This document shows positions 9,613 to 19,944 of a DNA stretch of 64,000 nt, piece by piece (the first letter of the stretch is position 1; the number at the start of each line of letters is the position of its first letter). The position numbers were made by a program, and so were the translations under genes. Under the pieces are notes generated by a model. It was not told where the DNA came from. It saw only the letters and a list, made by a program, of their open reading frames with translations, and did no database searches. Origin of the DNA: Dipteris shenzhenensis (lineage: Eukaryota; Polypodiophyta; Polypodiopsida; Gleicheniales). The stretch lies in the NCBI GenBank assembly GCA_047967505.1, contig CM106539.1, one strand, 5' to 3'.

Positions 9613-11242
9613 TTGAAGAGAGAGGAACTAGAGAGAGAGAGGCTCACCAGGACGGGAGGAGAAGGAGAGGATGGAGAGGGGGGAGGGGAGGGAGGGGCGG
9701 GGGGCGAGGTGGAGGGAGGGAGAGGGGGGGGGAGGGGGAGGGGGGAGGGGAGCCGGGTAGGGAGGGGGGGGGAGGGAGGGGCAGGGGCGGGGGCGAGGGA
9801 GGGAGGGAGGGGGGGGGGTTCTGGCAGAGTCGAGGGAGGTCAAGAGGGGGGGGAGGGAGAGGCGAGAGCGGGTGCGGGATCAAGGGAGGGAGGGAGGGGG
9901 GGCAGGGGCGAGGGCGGCGACGGGAGGGACGGGGGTGTCGGGTAGGGAGGGAGGGGCGAGGGTTGCAGGGGGAGGGGAGGGAGGGGGTGGTGGGCGGGGG
10001 CGAGGGCGGCGGCAGGAGGGGCGGGGGCAGGGGCGGGGCCAGGGGTGAGGGAGGGAGGGAGGGAGGGTGGGGGTCTGGTGGCCGCAGCCGCTAGGACCCC
10101 CTGGAGGGGGGAGGGGAGGGAGGGGGTGGGGCAGGGTTGGGGTCGAGGGAGGGAGGGGGGGGTCTGGCGGCCGCGGCCGCTAGGACCCCTAGAGGGGGGA
10201 GGGGAGGGAGGGGGTGGGGGGGATTGGGGTCGAGGGAGGGAGGGAGGGAGGGGGGCGGGGGGTCTGGCGGCCGCGGCCGCCAGGACCGTGGAGGGGGGAG
10301 GGGAGGGGGTGGGGGGGTTGGGGTTGAGGGAGGGAGGGGGGGGGCTCTGGCAACCGTGGCTGCCAGGGGGGGTGGGGGGGGTTGGGGTTGAGGGAGGGAG
10401 GGGAGGGGGTCTGGCGGCCGCGGCCACCAGGACCCCTAGAGGGGGGAGGGGAGGGAGGGGATGGGGGGGGTTGGGGTCGAGGGAGGGAGGGGGTCTGGCG
10501 GCCACAGCCGCCAGGACTCCCTGGAGGGGGGAGGGGAGGGACAGGGTGGGGGGGGTTCTGGTGGCCGCGGCCGCCAAACCCCCAAGGAGGGGGGGAGGGG
10601 AGGGGAAAGGGGGGGGAGGGGAGCCAGGTAGGGAAGGGGGGGGCGGAGGGGGGGGAGGGGAGCAGGGGCGGGGTCGAGGGAGGGAGGGGGGGGTCTGGCG
10701 GCCGCGGCCGCCAGGACCCCCTGGAGGGAGGGGGGAGGGGAGGGGAGGGAGGGGGTAGGGGGGGTTGGCGTCGAGGGAGGGAGGAAGGGGGGGGCAGGGG
10801 GGGGGGGTCTAGTGGCCGCGGCCACTAGGACCCCTTGGAGGGGGGAGGGGTTGGGGGGGGTTGGGGTCGAGGGAGGGAGGGGGCGGGGGGGTCTGGCGGC
10901 CATGGCCGCCAGGACCCCTGGAGGGGGGAGGGAGGGAGGGGGTGGGGGGGGGTTGGGGTCGAGGGAGGGAGCGGGGCGGGGGGTCTGGCGGTCGCGGTCG
11001 CCAAGACCCGCTGGAGGGGGGAGGGGGTGGGGGGGGTTGTGGTCGAGGGAGGGAGGGGGCGGGGGGGGTCTGGCATCCACGGCCGCCAGGACCCCTGGAG
11101 GGGGGAGGGGAGGGAGGGGGTGGGGGAGGGGAGGGAGTGGGTGGGGGGGGTTGGGGTCGAGGGAGGGAGGGGGCGGGGGGTTTGGCGGCCGCGACCGCCA
11201 GGACCCCCTAGAGGGGGGAGGGGAGGTACGGGGTGGGGGGGG
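9613..11242. repeat. G-rich purine array with NotI-type palindromes
   Basis: More than 1.6 kb with nearly all G and A on the plus strand. From about 10075 it resolves into units of roughly 60-120 bp: a GC palindrome close to GGCGGCCGCGGCCGCC, then AGGACCCC(C)TGGAGGGGGGAGG, GGGAGGGGGTGGGG and GGTTGGGGTCGAGGGAGGG. I count about a dozen palindromes between 10078 and 11190. The dense G runs could form G-quadruplexes, and the palindromes hairpins. Long frames on both strands (Gly/Arg/Glu-rich or Pro/Ser-rich) are composition artefacts, not genes. Confidence 0.85.
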
Positions 11243-11627
11243 TTCTTGCTATAACTCGTAGTTCCAGACCCAGTACCTTCGAGAAAAGAGGGATCAGCTT
11301 CTATTTCAAATCCTTTGACACGCGAGAGAATTGACAATTCTTTTTGACGCTGATGCCTGTTAGACCCTCGGAGATTTATCAATTAGTTCAACCAATTCGG
11401 AGCTATTGAAGCTGGATCTACCTTTGCAGGTACATGAGTCGAAGCAATAACGAGATTCTTGCGAATGCAAGGATTCCTGCGCCCATTACCGATACTCCTC
11501 AATATTAGGCAGAGTAAGAATCTGGGATCGGCTTCTAATCTGTGATACAGGCGATTAACATTCAACTCATGAATGTCTTGAATCCATAACGTATAGGGAG
11601 ACATCTCTTTTGCTATTGCAAAAATAA
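11243..11627 (-). pseudogene. ycf2: Nuclear plastid DNA: ycf2 fragment
   Basis: Minus-strand translation gives the ycf2-type sequence AIAKEMSPYTLWIQDIHELN, then LVIASTHVPAKVDPASIAPN, then VKGFEIEADPSFLEGTGSGT. This is the part of plastid Ycf2 around its AAA-like ATPase region, including the conserved IAS-TH-P-KVDPA--APN stretch. The frame breaks at TAA 11383-11385, where ycf2 normally continues, so this copy is non-functional. It lies in the purine array with abrupt edges: array repeats resume within a few bases on both sides. The sequence differs from the seed-plant ycf2 I know (AMSPCIIWIPNIHDLDVNE) and looks closer to a seed-free plant. It is a nuclear insertion of plastid DNA unless it is an assembly chimera. 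Confidence 0.8.
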
Positions 11628-12115
11628 GGAGGAGGGGAGGGGAGCCAGGTAGGGAAGGGGGGGGCGGAGGGGGGGCGAGCAGGGGCAGGGTCGAGGGAGG
11701 GAGGGAGGGGAGGGGAGGGGGGGGAGGGGAGCCGAGTAGGGAGGGGGGGCGGGGGCAAGGGTGAGGGAGGGAGGGAGGGGGGGTTTTGGCATGGCCGTCA
11801 GGACCCTCCACGGGGGGAGGGGAGGGAGGGGGTGGGGGGGATGGAGGGGTCGAGGGAGGGGGGGGAGGGGAGGGGAGGGAGGAAGGGGGGGGAGGGGAGC
11901 GAAAGGAGAGAGAGGGGAGAGGAGGGAGGGGAGAGAGAGGGAGAGAGAGAGAGGGAGGGGAGAGGAGGGAGCAAAAGGAGAGAGAGGGGAGAGGAGGGAG
12001 GGGAGGGAGAGAGAGAGAGAGTGAGGGAGAGAGAAGCGAGGGAGTAGAGGGAGAGAGAGAGAGAGTCAGGGAGAGAGAAGTGAGGGAGTAGAGGGAGTAG
12101 AGGGAGAGAGGTCGA
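11628..12115. repeat. Purine array resumed, grading into GA-rich repeat
   Basis: Directly after the ycf2 fragment the G-rich array returns (ggggaggggagcc, then one more palindrome-like unit near 11790). It grades into GAGAGAGGGA repeats with tandem copies of 'gagcaaaaggagagagaggggagagg' and 'agtgagggagtagaggga' up to 12110. Frames here are artefacts. Confidence 0.75.
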
Positions 12116-12480
12116 ATTCTTACAAGAGCGACAAATAAGATTTGACTTAGGAAAAGAATGAAAGGGACTTACGAGAAGAAAGTATCAAGAAGAATGTTGA
12201 ACACAAATTTGAATTCTTACAACTAAGAGTAGAACTATCACGAGCAAGAGCAACAAATAAGATTCTTGCTCAAATAAGATTTGACTTACTATCACAAGCA
12301 AGAGCGACAAATAAGATTTGACTTACGAGAAGAATGAAAGGGACTTATGAGAAGAAAGTATCAAGAAGAATGTTGAACACAAATTTGAATTCAAAAGGAA
12401 CGTACGAGAAGAAAGTATAAGAAGAATGTTGAACACAAATTTGAATTCAAATTTATAATGAATTCAAATTTCCCTCTCTT
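12116..12480. repeat. Tandem repeat, ~110-170-bp units
   Basis: Three partial copies (from 12120, 12285 and 12400) share gcgacaaataagatttgactta, agaatgaaagggactta(c/t)gagaag and aaagtat(c)aagaagaatgttgaacacaaatttgaattc. The last copy keeps only the final half. No gene. Confidence 0.7.
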
Positions 12481-12526
12481 TTTTGAAAATTCAAATTTAT
12501 GCGTGGGAGGAGTGGGCGAGTCTTTC

Positions 12527-12792
12527 TTATATATACTCTTCTTTCCATTCATTCATTCTCACTCTCTCCTCATTTCATTGAAGCAACCAAGAGCTGAAGA
12601 GAAAGGATAAGCGGAGCCTTACTTTTTTCACTTTTTCCAGGTACTTGCTTTCTTTTTCATTCATCTTGTAATTCTTTTTCTTTACTTACAATTCTTTTTC
12701 AATTAGTTTCTTGTTAAAGTTTTTGAGTTCTATTTCTTAAAATTCGTCTTGTAATTCTTTTTCTTTACTTACAATTCTTTTTCAATTAGTGA
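12527..12792 (+). promoter_or_regulatory. TATA-containing block and intron-like tail at right edge of array
   Basis: Contains tcttatatatactcttc and the same leader as 9371-9440 (cattcattctcnctc...catttcattgaagcaa). It continues with ttttccag|gtacttg, a good splice donor context, and then a T-rich stretch in which a ~45-bp unit ending ctttttcaattagt is repeated (about 12664-12709 and 12747-12791). The second unit ends in a good acceptor. It reads like promoter, short non-coding exon, intron, and then the coding-like fragment at 12793. Confidence 0.35.
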
Positions 12793-12955
12793 CAAGAAGA
12801 ACAGGCACACTGTCACAAACGTGTAGAACATGAGCGCAAACTTCTAGAGCAAGAAATGGTGGATGTAACTAAGGGTGATGAAACACAAGCCTTGAGTGCA
12901 CGGGAATTAAAAAAAATTGAAGAAGATCAAGGTCGATCCATTGCAGTTATGCAAC
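12793..12955 (+). pseudogene. Coding-like fragment, weak K-box resemblance
   Basis: Behind a T-rich tract ending in an acceptor-like ag, a frame of about 54 codons is highly charged and helical (HERKLLEQEMVDVT, then LSARELKKIEEDQGRSI). The spacing of Leu, Glu and Lys and the LS-x-REL-x-x-(I/L)E pattern recalls the K-box of MIKC MADS proteins, but no MADS box is nearby and the match is too short to assert. The frame is cut off where copia copy A begins at about 12957, so it is at best a truncated exon. It could also be an unrelated coiled coil. Confidence 0.3.
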
Positions 12956-12956
12956 T

Positions 12957-15900
12957 GCTCTTACAGTTGCCATCCTTGGAACCGGACTGAATGTTTTTCA
13001 TAATCAATGCCATATGTCTGTGCATACCCCTTGACAACTAATCTTGCCTTATATCTGCTCACAGAACCATCTGCATTGTGCTTCACCTTATAAACCCACT
13101 TGCAGCCAATTGCATTCTTGTCTTTAGGCAAAGGCACCAATTCCCATGTAGCATTTGCTTCCAAGGCATCCATTTCTTCATCCATGGCTTTCTCCCCATT
13201 TTTCTTTTCCCATGGGTTTCTCAAAAGAAGTGGGTTCTTGTTCTTGTATCACTTTGGCCATATAGGCATAGTGAATGGCTATAAATTTATCATATTTCAA
13301 CCCTATCCATAGGATACTTAACTCTGGTAGACCTGTGCAAAATAGGCTCACTACCAGGTGCTCTCAAAACATCCTTGTCTTCCTTACTCTAGGTGTAACA
13401 ATAGAAGGAATACCCAACTCATGATCAAGGCTCTGTTCTGAGCCACTGGATTGACCATCCATAGAAGAGTGATTTGCATTCACATCAACCATTGGCTGAT
13501 CTACTTTCTCTTTTCCTTTTCGTGATACTTGCATACCACTATCTACATTGCTTTGAGGAGATTCTCTTGATCTCAATCTGCTTATCCATGGCAAAGTATG
13601 TGACCACTACTAGAGGACACTTCAGGTCCACTAATATTTTGTGATTACTGCTGTGAATTCTGTGCACCATTACCATTTTGTGCATCTACATCATCAATCA
13701 CATTTACTGGTTTATACCAGCTGCTCATCTCATTAAAAAAAACATCTCTGCTCACTGTGAACTTACGAGTAGAAGGGTTATAGCATCTATACCCTTTCTG
13801 CTACAGAGAATAACCAATAAAGATGCACTTCTCAGCTTTTGGATCCAACTTGGATCTCAACTGATATGGCACATGAACATAGGCAATGCAACCAAAAACT
13901 TTCAAATGAGAAATATCTAGCTTCCTAACAGTATACCTCTCCTCTGGCGTCATGCTATGTATTGCTGTAGTGGGGGTCCTATTCATTATGTAGACTACTG
14001 TAGCAACTGCTTTAGCCCAATAATAATCTGGCATGTCTTTTTCGTTGAGCATGGCACCAGATACCTCTCCAATATGCCTGTTTTTCCTTTTTGCAAGTCC
14101 ATTTTGCTGTGGGGTATGACTGCATGAATAGTGCTACTTTATGCCATGCTCCTGCAGGAACCTTGCAAAATCATTTAAGAGGTACTCTCCCCTTAGTCTG
14201 ACCTTAGGCATTTTATTTGCAGGCTTGTTTCTTTTCAGCCATAGCTTTAAAAGCTTTGAATGCCCAAACACTTCACTTTTCTTATTCATAAAATACACCT
14301 AAACTTTTTTGTTGTAGTCATGAATAAAAGTGACAAAATAATGATAGCCTCCAATAGATGCAGCTTTAGTAGTCCACACATCAGAGTGGATTAATTACAA
14401 TGGCCTCTTACTCTCTTGAACATGTCTAGGAAATGGTTTCCTTGCCTGTTTTCCAAATTGGCAGGCTTCACATACCTTATGCATTTCTGCAACCTTAAAC
14501 TTAGGCAATCCTGCAACAATATTTCAGGCGTGCATTAATTTAAGTCACTGTACAAAACATGACCAATGCCTTTATGCTAGATATCAATATCTACAACTAC
14601 ACCAGTCCCATGTGCAAACATTGTTGCACTCAATTCAAGCATGTTTGCATCTAACATAAACATCCTGCCCTTCTTCTTCCCTTTTGCTATCAAGTGACCT
14701 TTATTTTTCATATTCTCAACAAAGAATCCATGAGGATTAAATCTGACCTGCAAGCCTTGCTCAACCATTTGACCAATAGAAACCAGGTTCTTGGTGATAT
14801 TCGGGACATGAAATACATCAGACATGTGTTTCTTTTTCCCATCCTGCATAGACAAAGGAACTTTACCAATCTGCACAATAGGATGTGCAGTATCATCACC
14901 AGTCTCCACAAATCCTAGTCTTTCCATTTTCCTTGCATGACCTGTCATGTGGTTTGACGCACCTGGGTCAACATACCACACATCATTGATTTCTTCTGCA
15001 CTTGTCACAGAATTGGTCATGTGCTGCACCATAAACAAATGCTCATTTCTGTCATCACCCTGTCTACTAGGGGATGCATGATTGCCTTGCTGAAATTTTC
15101 CATTCATGATGTAATTCTACTTTTTGTAGTAGTCTTTAGCCATATGACCCATTTTACCATAGTAGTAGCATTCAACATTGCTATTTGCATTTTGGCCTCT
15201 CTGCCATCCACCATGACCTCTTTGGCTCCCCCTGCCTGTAAGGTTACCACGTCCTCCTCCAAGGACTCGTTTTCTTGAATTTGCTGCATATTCTAATTTC
15301 TGCCATAGCCTCTAATTCGGCCTGCTCTACCTCTACCTCTACCTCTTCCAGCATTTGAGTAGAAGAGTTTCTTTTGAAGTTCCTCCTGAAGAAGATGCAC
15401 CACCATTTCTCTACTCTTTTGTAATTAGAAGAGCAATCAACTCCTCAAAATAATGAAAACTCTCACAGACGGCAATGGATGTCTGAAATTGTGCATAATC
15501 CTTTCCTAAACCATTCATGGTCACAGAACTAAATCATCATCTTCCACTGGCGACCCAATAGAAGAAAGTGCATCTACAATCTTCTTCACCTTCATGTGGT
15601 AGTCATTGATGCTCATATTTTCTCTCTGCACATTATGCAACTCCTGCTTGAGCTGCATTTTCCTGGCTTGCATATTTGTGCTATGCATTTTTGTCAAAGT
15701 ATCCCCCGCCTCCTTCGGCGTGCTTGCATCCTGAATATGCACAATCATAGAATCTGAAATACTGATAGACAGGCAGTACATAACTTTTTTGGCTCTTTCA
15801 TGCCATCCTTTAAATGCCTGCAACTCCCGTTGATTGGGAACATTAGGAATAATTGGTTCTTGTTCAGCTCCAATAATGAACTCCCAATAGCCTTTTCCCT

Positions 15901-15991
15901 TAAGGAAAGTCGTCATTCTAAACTTCCATGCTGGGAAGTTGTTCTTGTCAAGCTTTTCAGTGACTATCTATGAAAGAGCATCAGACGCCAT
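12957..15991 (-). pseudogene. Copia copy A gag-pol, truncated and decayed
   Basis: Minus-strand Ty1/copia polyprotein, start codon at 15989-15991 by comparison with copies C and D. In order it has gag (15991-15300, ending in a Gly/Arg-rich part), protease region near 14960, integrase part (about 14500-13800) and the first part of reverse transcriptase (13224-12961, with [20 protein letters not shown]). The rest of reverse transcriptase, RNase H and the 3' LTR are missing. The protease motif reads DPGAS instead of DSGAS, so the catalytic triplet is lost. Many stops and frameshifts split the frame. Same family as B, C and D. Confidence 0.85.
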
Positions 15992-16479
15992 TACAGAATA
16001 CTGCAAAAATATTCTGTCACTGCAAAAAACACAACTTCTACCTCACAAGGGCAAATCTGCAAAACTGATGAAAGTGGTATTTGACCACAATGTAGTCACT
16101 TCCTAGTGACAATTATGCATCAACAGGCAATAAGAATGATTTTGTCACTCCCAATATCTCTTTGCATAGGCATACGATGCAATTTCTGTGGTAACTTTTC
16201 ACCGACCTGTGGAACAGTGGTTGCATAGCAAAAACAAGGCACTTTTTTGAGTGCCTGCGGAAAACTTCTGCCACCAAAATGGGCTTTGCCCTCTCTCGTA
16301 GCATATATTGCCCTCTCACCACACCGCAAAGGGCATCCCAATCTTAGATAGTGCACTCTTGCACTTTTTGGTTGTACTACCTATAGAGATTTGCTCCCAA
16401 ACTCGAAAAAGGAAAGCAACACTGATCCTCTTACCAAGACACTGTGAACTTGGTTTGCTTTCTTGAGCTCATTAGCATG

Positions 16480-16497
16480 AACCGAGCTGTGATACCA
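16480..16497 (-). other. Primer-binding site of copia copy A
   Basis: Directly inside the LTR, the minus strand reads TGGTATCACAGCTCGGTT. This matches the 3' end of initiator methionine tRNA apart from one or two changes, as is usual for plant copia elements. Confidence 0.8.
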
Positions 16498-16840
16498 TGT
16501 GAAGAGAGTGGGAGTGAAGTAAGGAGTCTCACTTGCACCTTTCTCACATACACAATGGGGGAATACACACAAAGGTGGAGGCTAAAAACAGTTTTCCTCT
16601 TCTTAGTTGTGAAAGACAAAAGAACTCTCTCTTAGTACAAAAGGGAATAGGTGAACCCTATATGTGGGAACTCAGCTAACCTAGGTGGCATACTAACTGA
16701 GCCATAAACTAGAGTACATAAAGATAGCTGTCATCCAGCTCATGGGCGATGTACCAACCGCATCTACAGCTAACAAGTCGGAGACATAAATGCACAACGG
16801 TCACCCAGGCATATCGCGAGTGGAGCTCGATATCTCAACA
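16498..16840 (-). mobile_element. 5' LTR of copia copy A
   Basis: This 343-bp LTR starts (minus strand) TGTTGAGATATCGAGCTCC at 16840 and ends CTCTTCACA at 16498. It is the same LTR as at 19078-19436, 29031-29390 and 61651-62007, with small internal deletions. The clean TG end at 16840 abuts the interior of copia copy B, suggesting that A integrated into B. Confidence 0.9.
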
Positions 16841-19070
16841 CTGGTAGGAAACCAGATATTTCTCATTTGAAAGTTTTTTGTTGCATTGCCTATGTTCATG
16901 TGCCAAATGAGTTGAGATCCAAGTTGGATCCAAAAGTTGAGAAGTGCATCTTTATTGGTTATTCTCTGCAGTAGAAAGGTTATAGATGTTATAACCCTTC
17001 TACTCGTAAGTTTATAGTGAGCAAAGATGTTATTTTTGATGAGATGAGCAGCTGGTATAAACCTGTAAATGTGATTGATGATGTAGATGCACAAAATGGT
17101 AATGCTGCATAAAATTCACAGTAGTAATCACAAAATGTTAGTGGACTTGTAGTGTCCTCTAGCAGTGGTTCACATACTTCGCCATGGACAGGCAGATTGA
17201 GATCAGGAGGATCTCCTCAAAGCAATGCAGATAGTGGTATGTAAGTATCACAAAAAGGAAAAGAGAAAGTAGATCAGCTCATGGTTGATGTGAATGCAGG
17301 TCACTCTAATGTGGATGGTGAATCCAATGGCTCTGAACAGAGCCTTGATGATGAGTTGGGTATTCCTTTTGTTGTTACACCTAGAGTAAGGAAGACAAGG
17401 GATGTTTTGAGAGCACCTGGTAGTGAGCCTATTTTGCGTAGGTCTATCAGAGCTAGGTATCCTGTGGATAGGCTGAAATATGATGGATTTACAGCCATTC
17501 ACTATACCTATATGGTCAAAGTGATACACGAACTAGAACCCTCTTCTTTTGAGCAAGCCATGGGAAAAGAAAAATGGGAGAAAGCCATGGATGAAGAAAT
17601 GGATGCCTTGGAAGCAAATGCTACATGGGAATTGGTGCCTTTGCCTACAGACAAGAATGCAATTGGTTGCAAGTGGGTTTATAATGTGAAGCACAATGCA
17701 GATGGTTCTATGAGCAGATACAAGGCAAGATTAGTTGTCAAGGGGTATGCACAGACATATGGCATTGATTATGAAGAAACATTCAGTTCGGTTGCAAGGA
17801 TGGAAACCGTAAGAGCAGTCATTTCTATGGCTGCATCAAAGGGATGGTCTTTGCATCAGATGGAATATGTAAAGAATGCTTTCTTGCCTGGTGATTTGCA
17901 AGAAGAGGTCTATATGGAGCAGCCACCAGTTATGTTCATGCTATTCATCCTGAGTTTGTTTGGAGGTTGAAGAGAGCCTTGTATGGCTTGAAGCAAGCAC
18001 CCAGAGCATGGTCTAACAAGATAGGACATTATCTTGTCACTATTGGCTTTCAGATTTCCAAGGTAGATTTCTCACTTTATGTGAGAAAAACAGAGAAAGG
18101 CATTATGCTGCTTGTTATTTATGTTGATGATTTGATCATCACAGGTGATAGTGATGAAGATATCCTTCATGTGAAAATGCTATTGAAGTAGAAGTTTGAG
18201 ATGAAGGATTTAGGGAGCTGCGTTACATCTTGGGCATTGAGGTGATTAGATCCACAAGTGGGATATGGCTCTTGCAGAGGCAGTATGGATTGGACATGCT
18301 ATCCAAATATAGGATGACAGGCTGTAAGCCTATTTCAGTTCCTTTGGAGCAGAATGTGAAGTTGAGCAGAGATGCAGGTGAGCTTTTGGAAGACCCTACT
18401 ATTTACAGATGCATGGTAGGAAGTTTGATTTATATGACTATTACCAGGCCAGATTTGAGCTATGCTATTGGGTTGGTAGGTCAGTTTATGTAGGCTCCAA
18501 GGAAACTGCATTTCGATGTGGCTAGACGCATACTGAGGTATGTGAAGTCCACATTGGAGTATGGACTATTTTATGAGACTAGGGTTCAGATACAGTTGCA
18601 TGGATACACTGATGGTGATTGGGCTAGTAGTATTTATGATAGACGATCTACCAGTGGATATGTGTTCTCTTTTGGGAGTGCTACAGTCACTTGGAGTAGA
18701 AACAAACAGCCTACAATTGCCTTGTCGAGCACAGAGGCTGAGTACAGGGGTGCATCAATGGCTGCACGTGAAGTAGCTTGGTTGCATAAGCTACTTTATG
18801 ATATGCATCAGTCTACAGATGGGCCAGTTGTAATTTATTGTGACAATATGAGCGGTACACTTGGCAAATAACCCATTCTATCATGCTAGAACAAAGCACA
18901 TTGAGGTGCATTATCACTATGTGCGGGAGAAGGTTCTAGTAGTTTTTATTAATCTAGTTTATGTCAGCACAGAGGATTAGGTAGCTGACATATTCACGAA
19001 GGCATTGGGCACAAAGAAGCTACACAAGTTCAGAAACCTGCTTGGTGTGCAGGAATTGGGATTGAGCTCG
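16841..19070 (+). pseudogene. Copia copy B pol, 5'-truncated
   Basis: Plus-strand copia polyprotein that begins in the integrase C-terminal part (KVF.CIAYVHVP near 16875) and continues through reverse transcriptase (17560-18200, with YVDDL at 18120-18134) and RNase H (about 18490-19060, with LSSTEAEYRG). Gag, protease and most of integrase are absent. Stops at 16972, 17122, 17125, 17242, 18189 and 18491 sit at Gln codons when compared with copy C or by codon reversal; one-base indels (for example near 17940 and 18215) also break the frame. Non-functional. Confidence 0.88.
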
Positions 19071-19077
19071 AGGGGAG

Positions 19078-19436
19078 TGTTGAGATATCAAGCTCCACTA
19101 GTGATATGCCAGGGTGACCATTGTGCATTTATGTCACCGACTTGTTAGTAGCTGCAAATGCAGTTGGTACAACACCCATGAATAATAGCTGGATGACAGC
19201 TATCTTTATGTACTCTAGTTAGTGGCTCAATTAGCATGCCACCTATGTTAGTTGAGTTTGGTTTGAGACCCACATATAGGGTTCATCTATTCCTTTTGTA
19301 GTTAGAGAGTTCTTTTGGCTTACACAACTAAGAAGAGGAAAACTGTTTTCAGCCTCCAGCTTTGTGTGTATTCCCCCATTGTGTATGTGAGAAAGATGCA
19401 AGTGAGACTCCTTCCTTCTCTCCCACTCTCTTCACA
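19078..19436 (+). mobile_element. 3' LTR of copia copy B
   Basis: This 359-bp LTR starts TGTTGAGATATCAAGC, directly after a purine tract (CGAGGGGAG, 19069-19077) that serves as the plus-strand primer, and ends CTCTTCACA. It contains a TATA-like cacatataggg. It matches the LTRs of copies A, C and D. The other end of B is lost, so the target duplication cannot be checked. Confidence 0.9.
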
Positions 19437-19938
19437 TGAACACACTGCAAGCCCTAGTGGCCAAGAGGGCAATGATCAGCAGAGATCTGAAGGCGGTTCT
19501 CATCATCAAGAGTCCCAGCAATGCGAGTCCCCACCATCCGACTCTCATGGGGGATCCCAGGGATCTCAGAACTATGAGGAATCCTAGTATGATGAAGGAT
19601 CCAAGCACGATCGGGGGTCCTCTCAGTCCTTCCACACAACTAACCGTGGAAGTAGAGAGGTCTCCCATGAGGGGCAAAATAGTCCAATCAATCGTGATCA
19701 ACTGCCCCTCCCTCCTCCGTGGGGTCCATGCATGGAGTATCTAGACCAACAAGGGGAGCAAGAAAAGCAAGGAGAGGAGATGGAGAAATTAAAGGGGCAA
19801 CAACAAGAGGAAGTATTTGGCGGGTTCACAGATATAATGAACCTTGGCCCCAATCCTCCAACCAAGCAAACCGCACAGAAGAGCACCATCAACCCTTTGT
19901 GCCTCGATATTATCACATATGAGGAGCCTCTAGTATAA
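19437..19938 (+). pseudogene. Low-complexity coding-like fragment
   Basis: The frame that enters from the LTR stays open for about 167 codons with a single stop, TAG at the phrase NYEES*YDEGS, which would again be CAG. The translation is rich in Gln, Ser, Glu and Gly (DQQRSEGGSHHQESQQ; YLDQQGEQEKQGEEMEK). It looks like a disordered protein segment, perhaps a gag N-terminus, but I see no domain. The minus-strand gene at 20817 runs towards it from the other side; its frame stays open across this part, though with an unlikely Cys/Ser/Phe-rich composition. Confidence 0.35.
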
Positions 19939-19944
19939 GCAAAG

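Noticed and set aside
9613-11382. Many long open frames on both strands in the purine array (up to ~245 codons)
   Set aside because: They are Gly/Arg/Glu- or Pro/Ser-rich, overlap in all frames and follow the repeat period. This is expected from stop-free G/A or C/T sequence.
19698-19944. C-terminal extension of the minus-strand gene to 19698
   Set aside because: The Cys/Ser/Phe-rich translation is antisense to a more protein-like plus frame, so I end the supported model near 19945.
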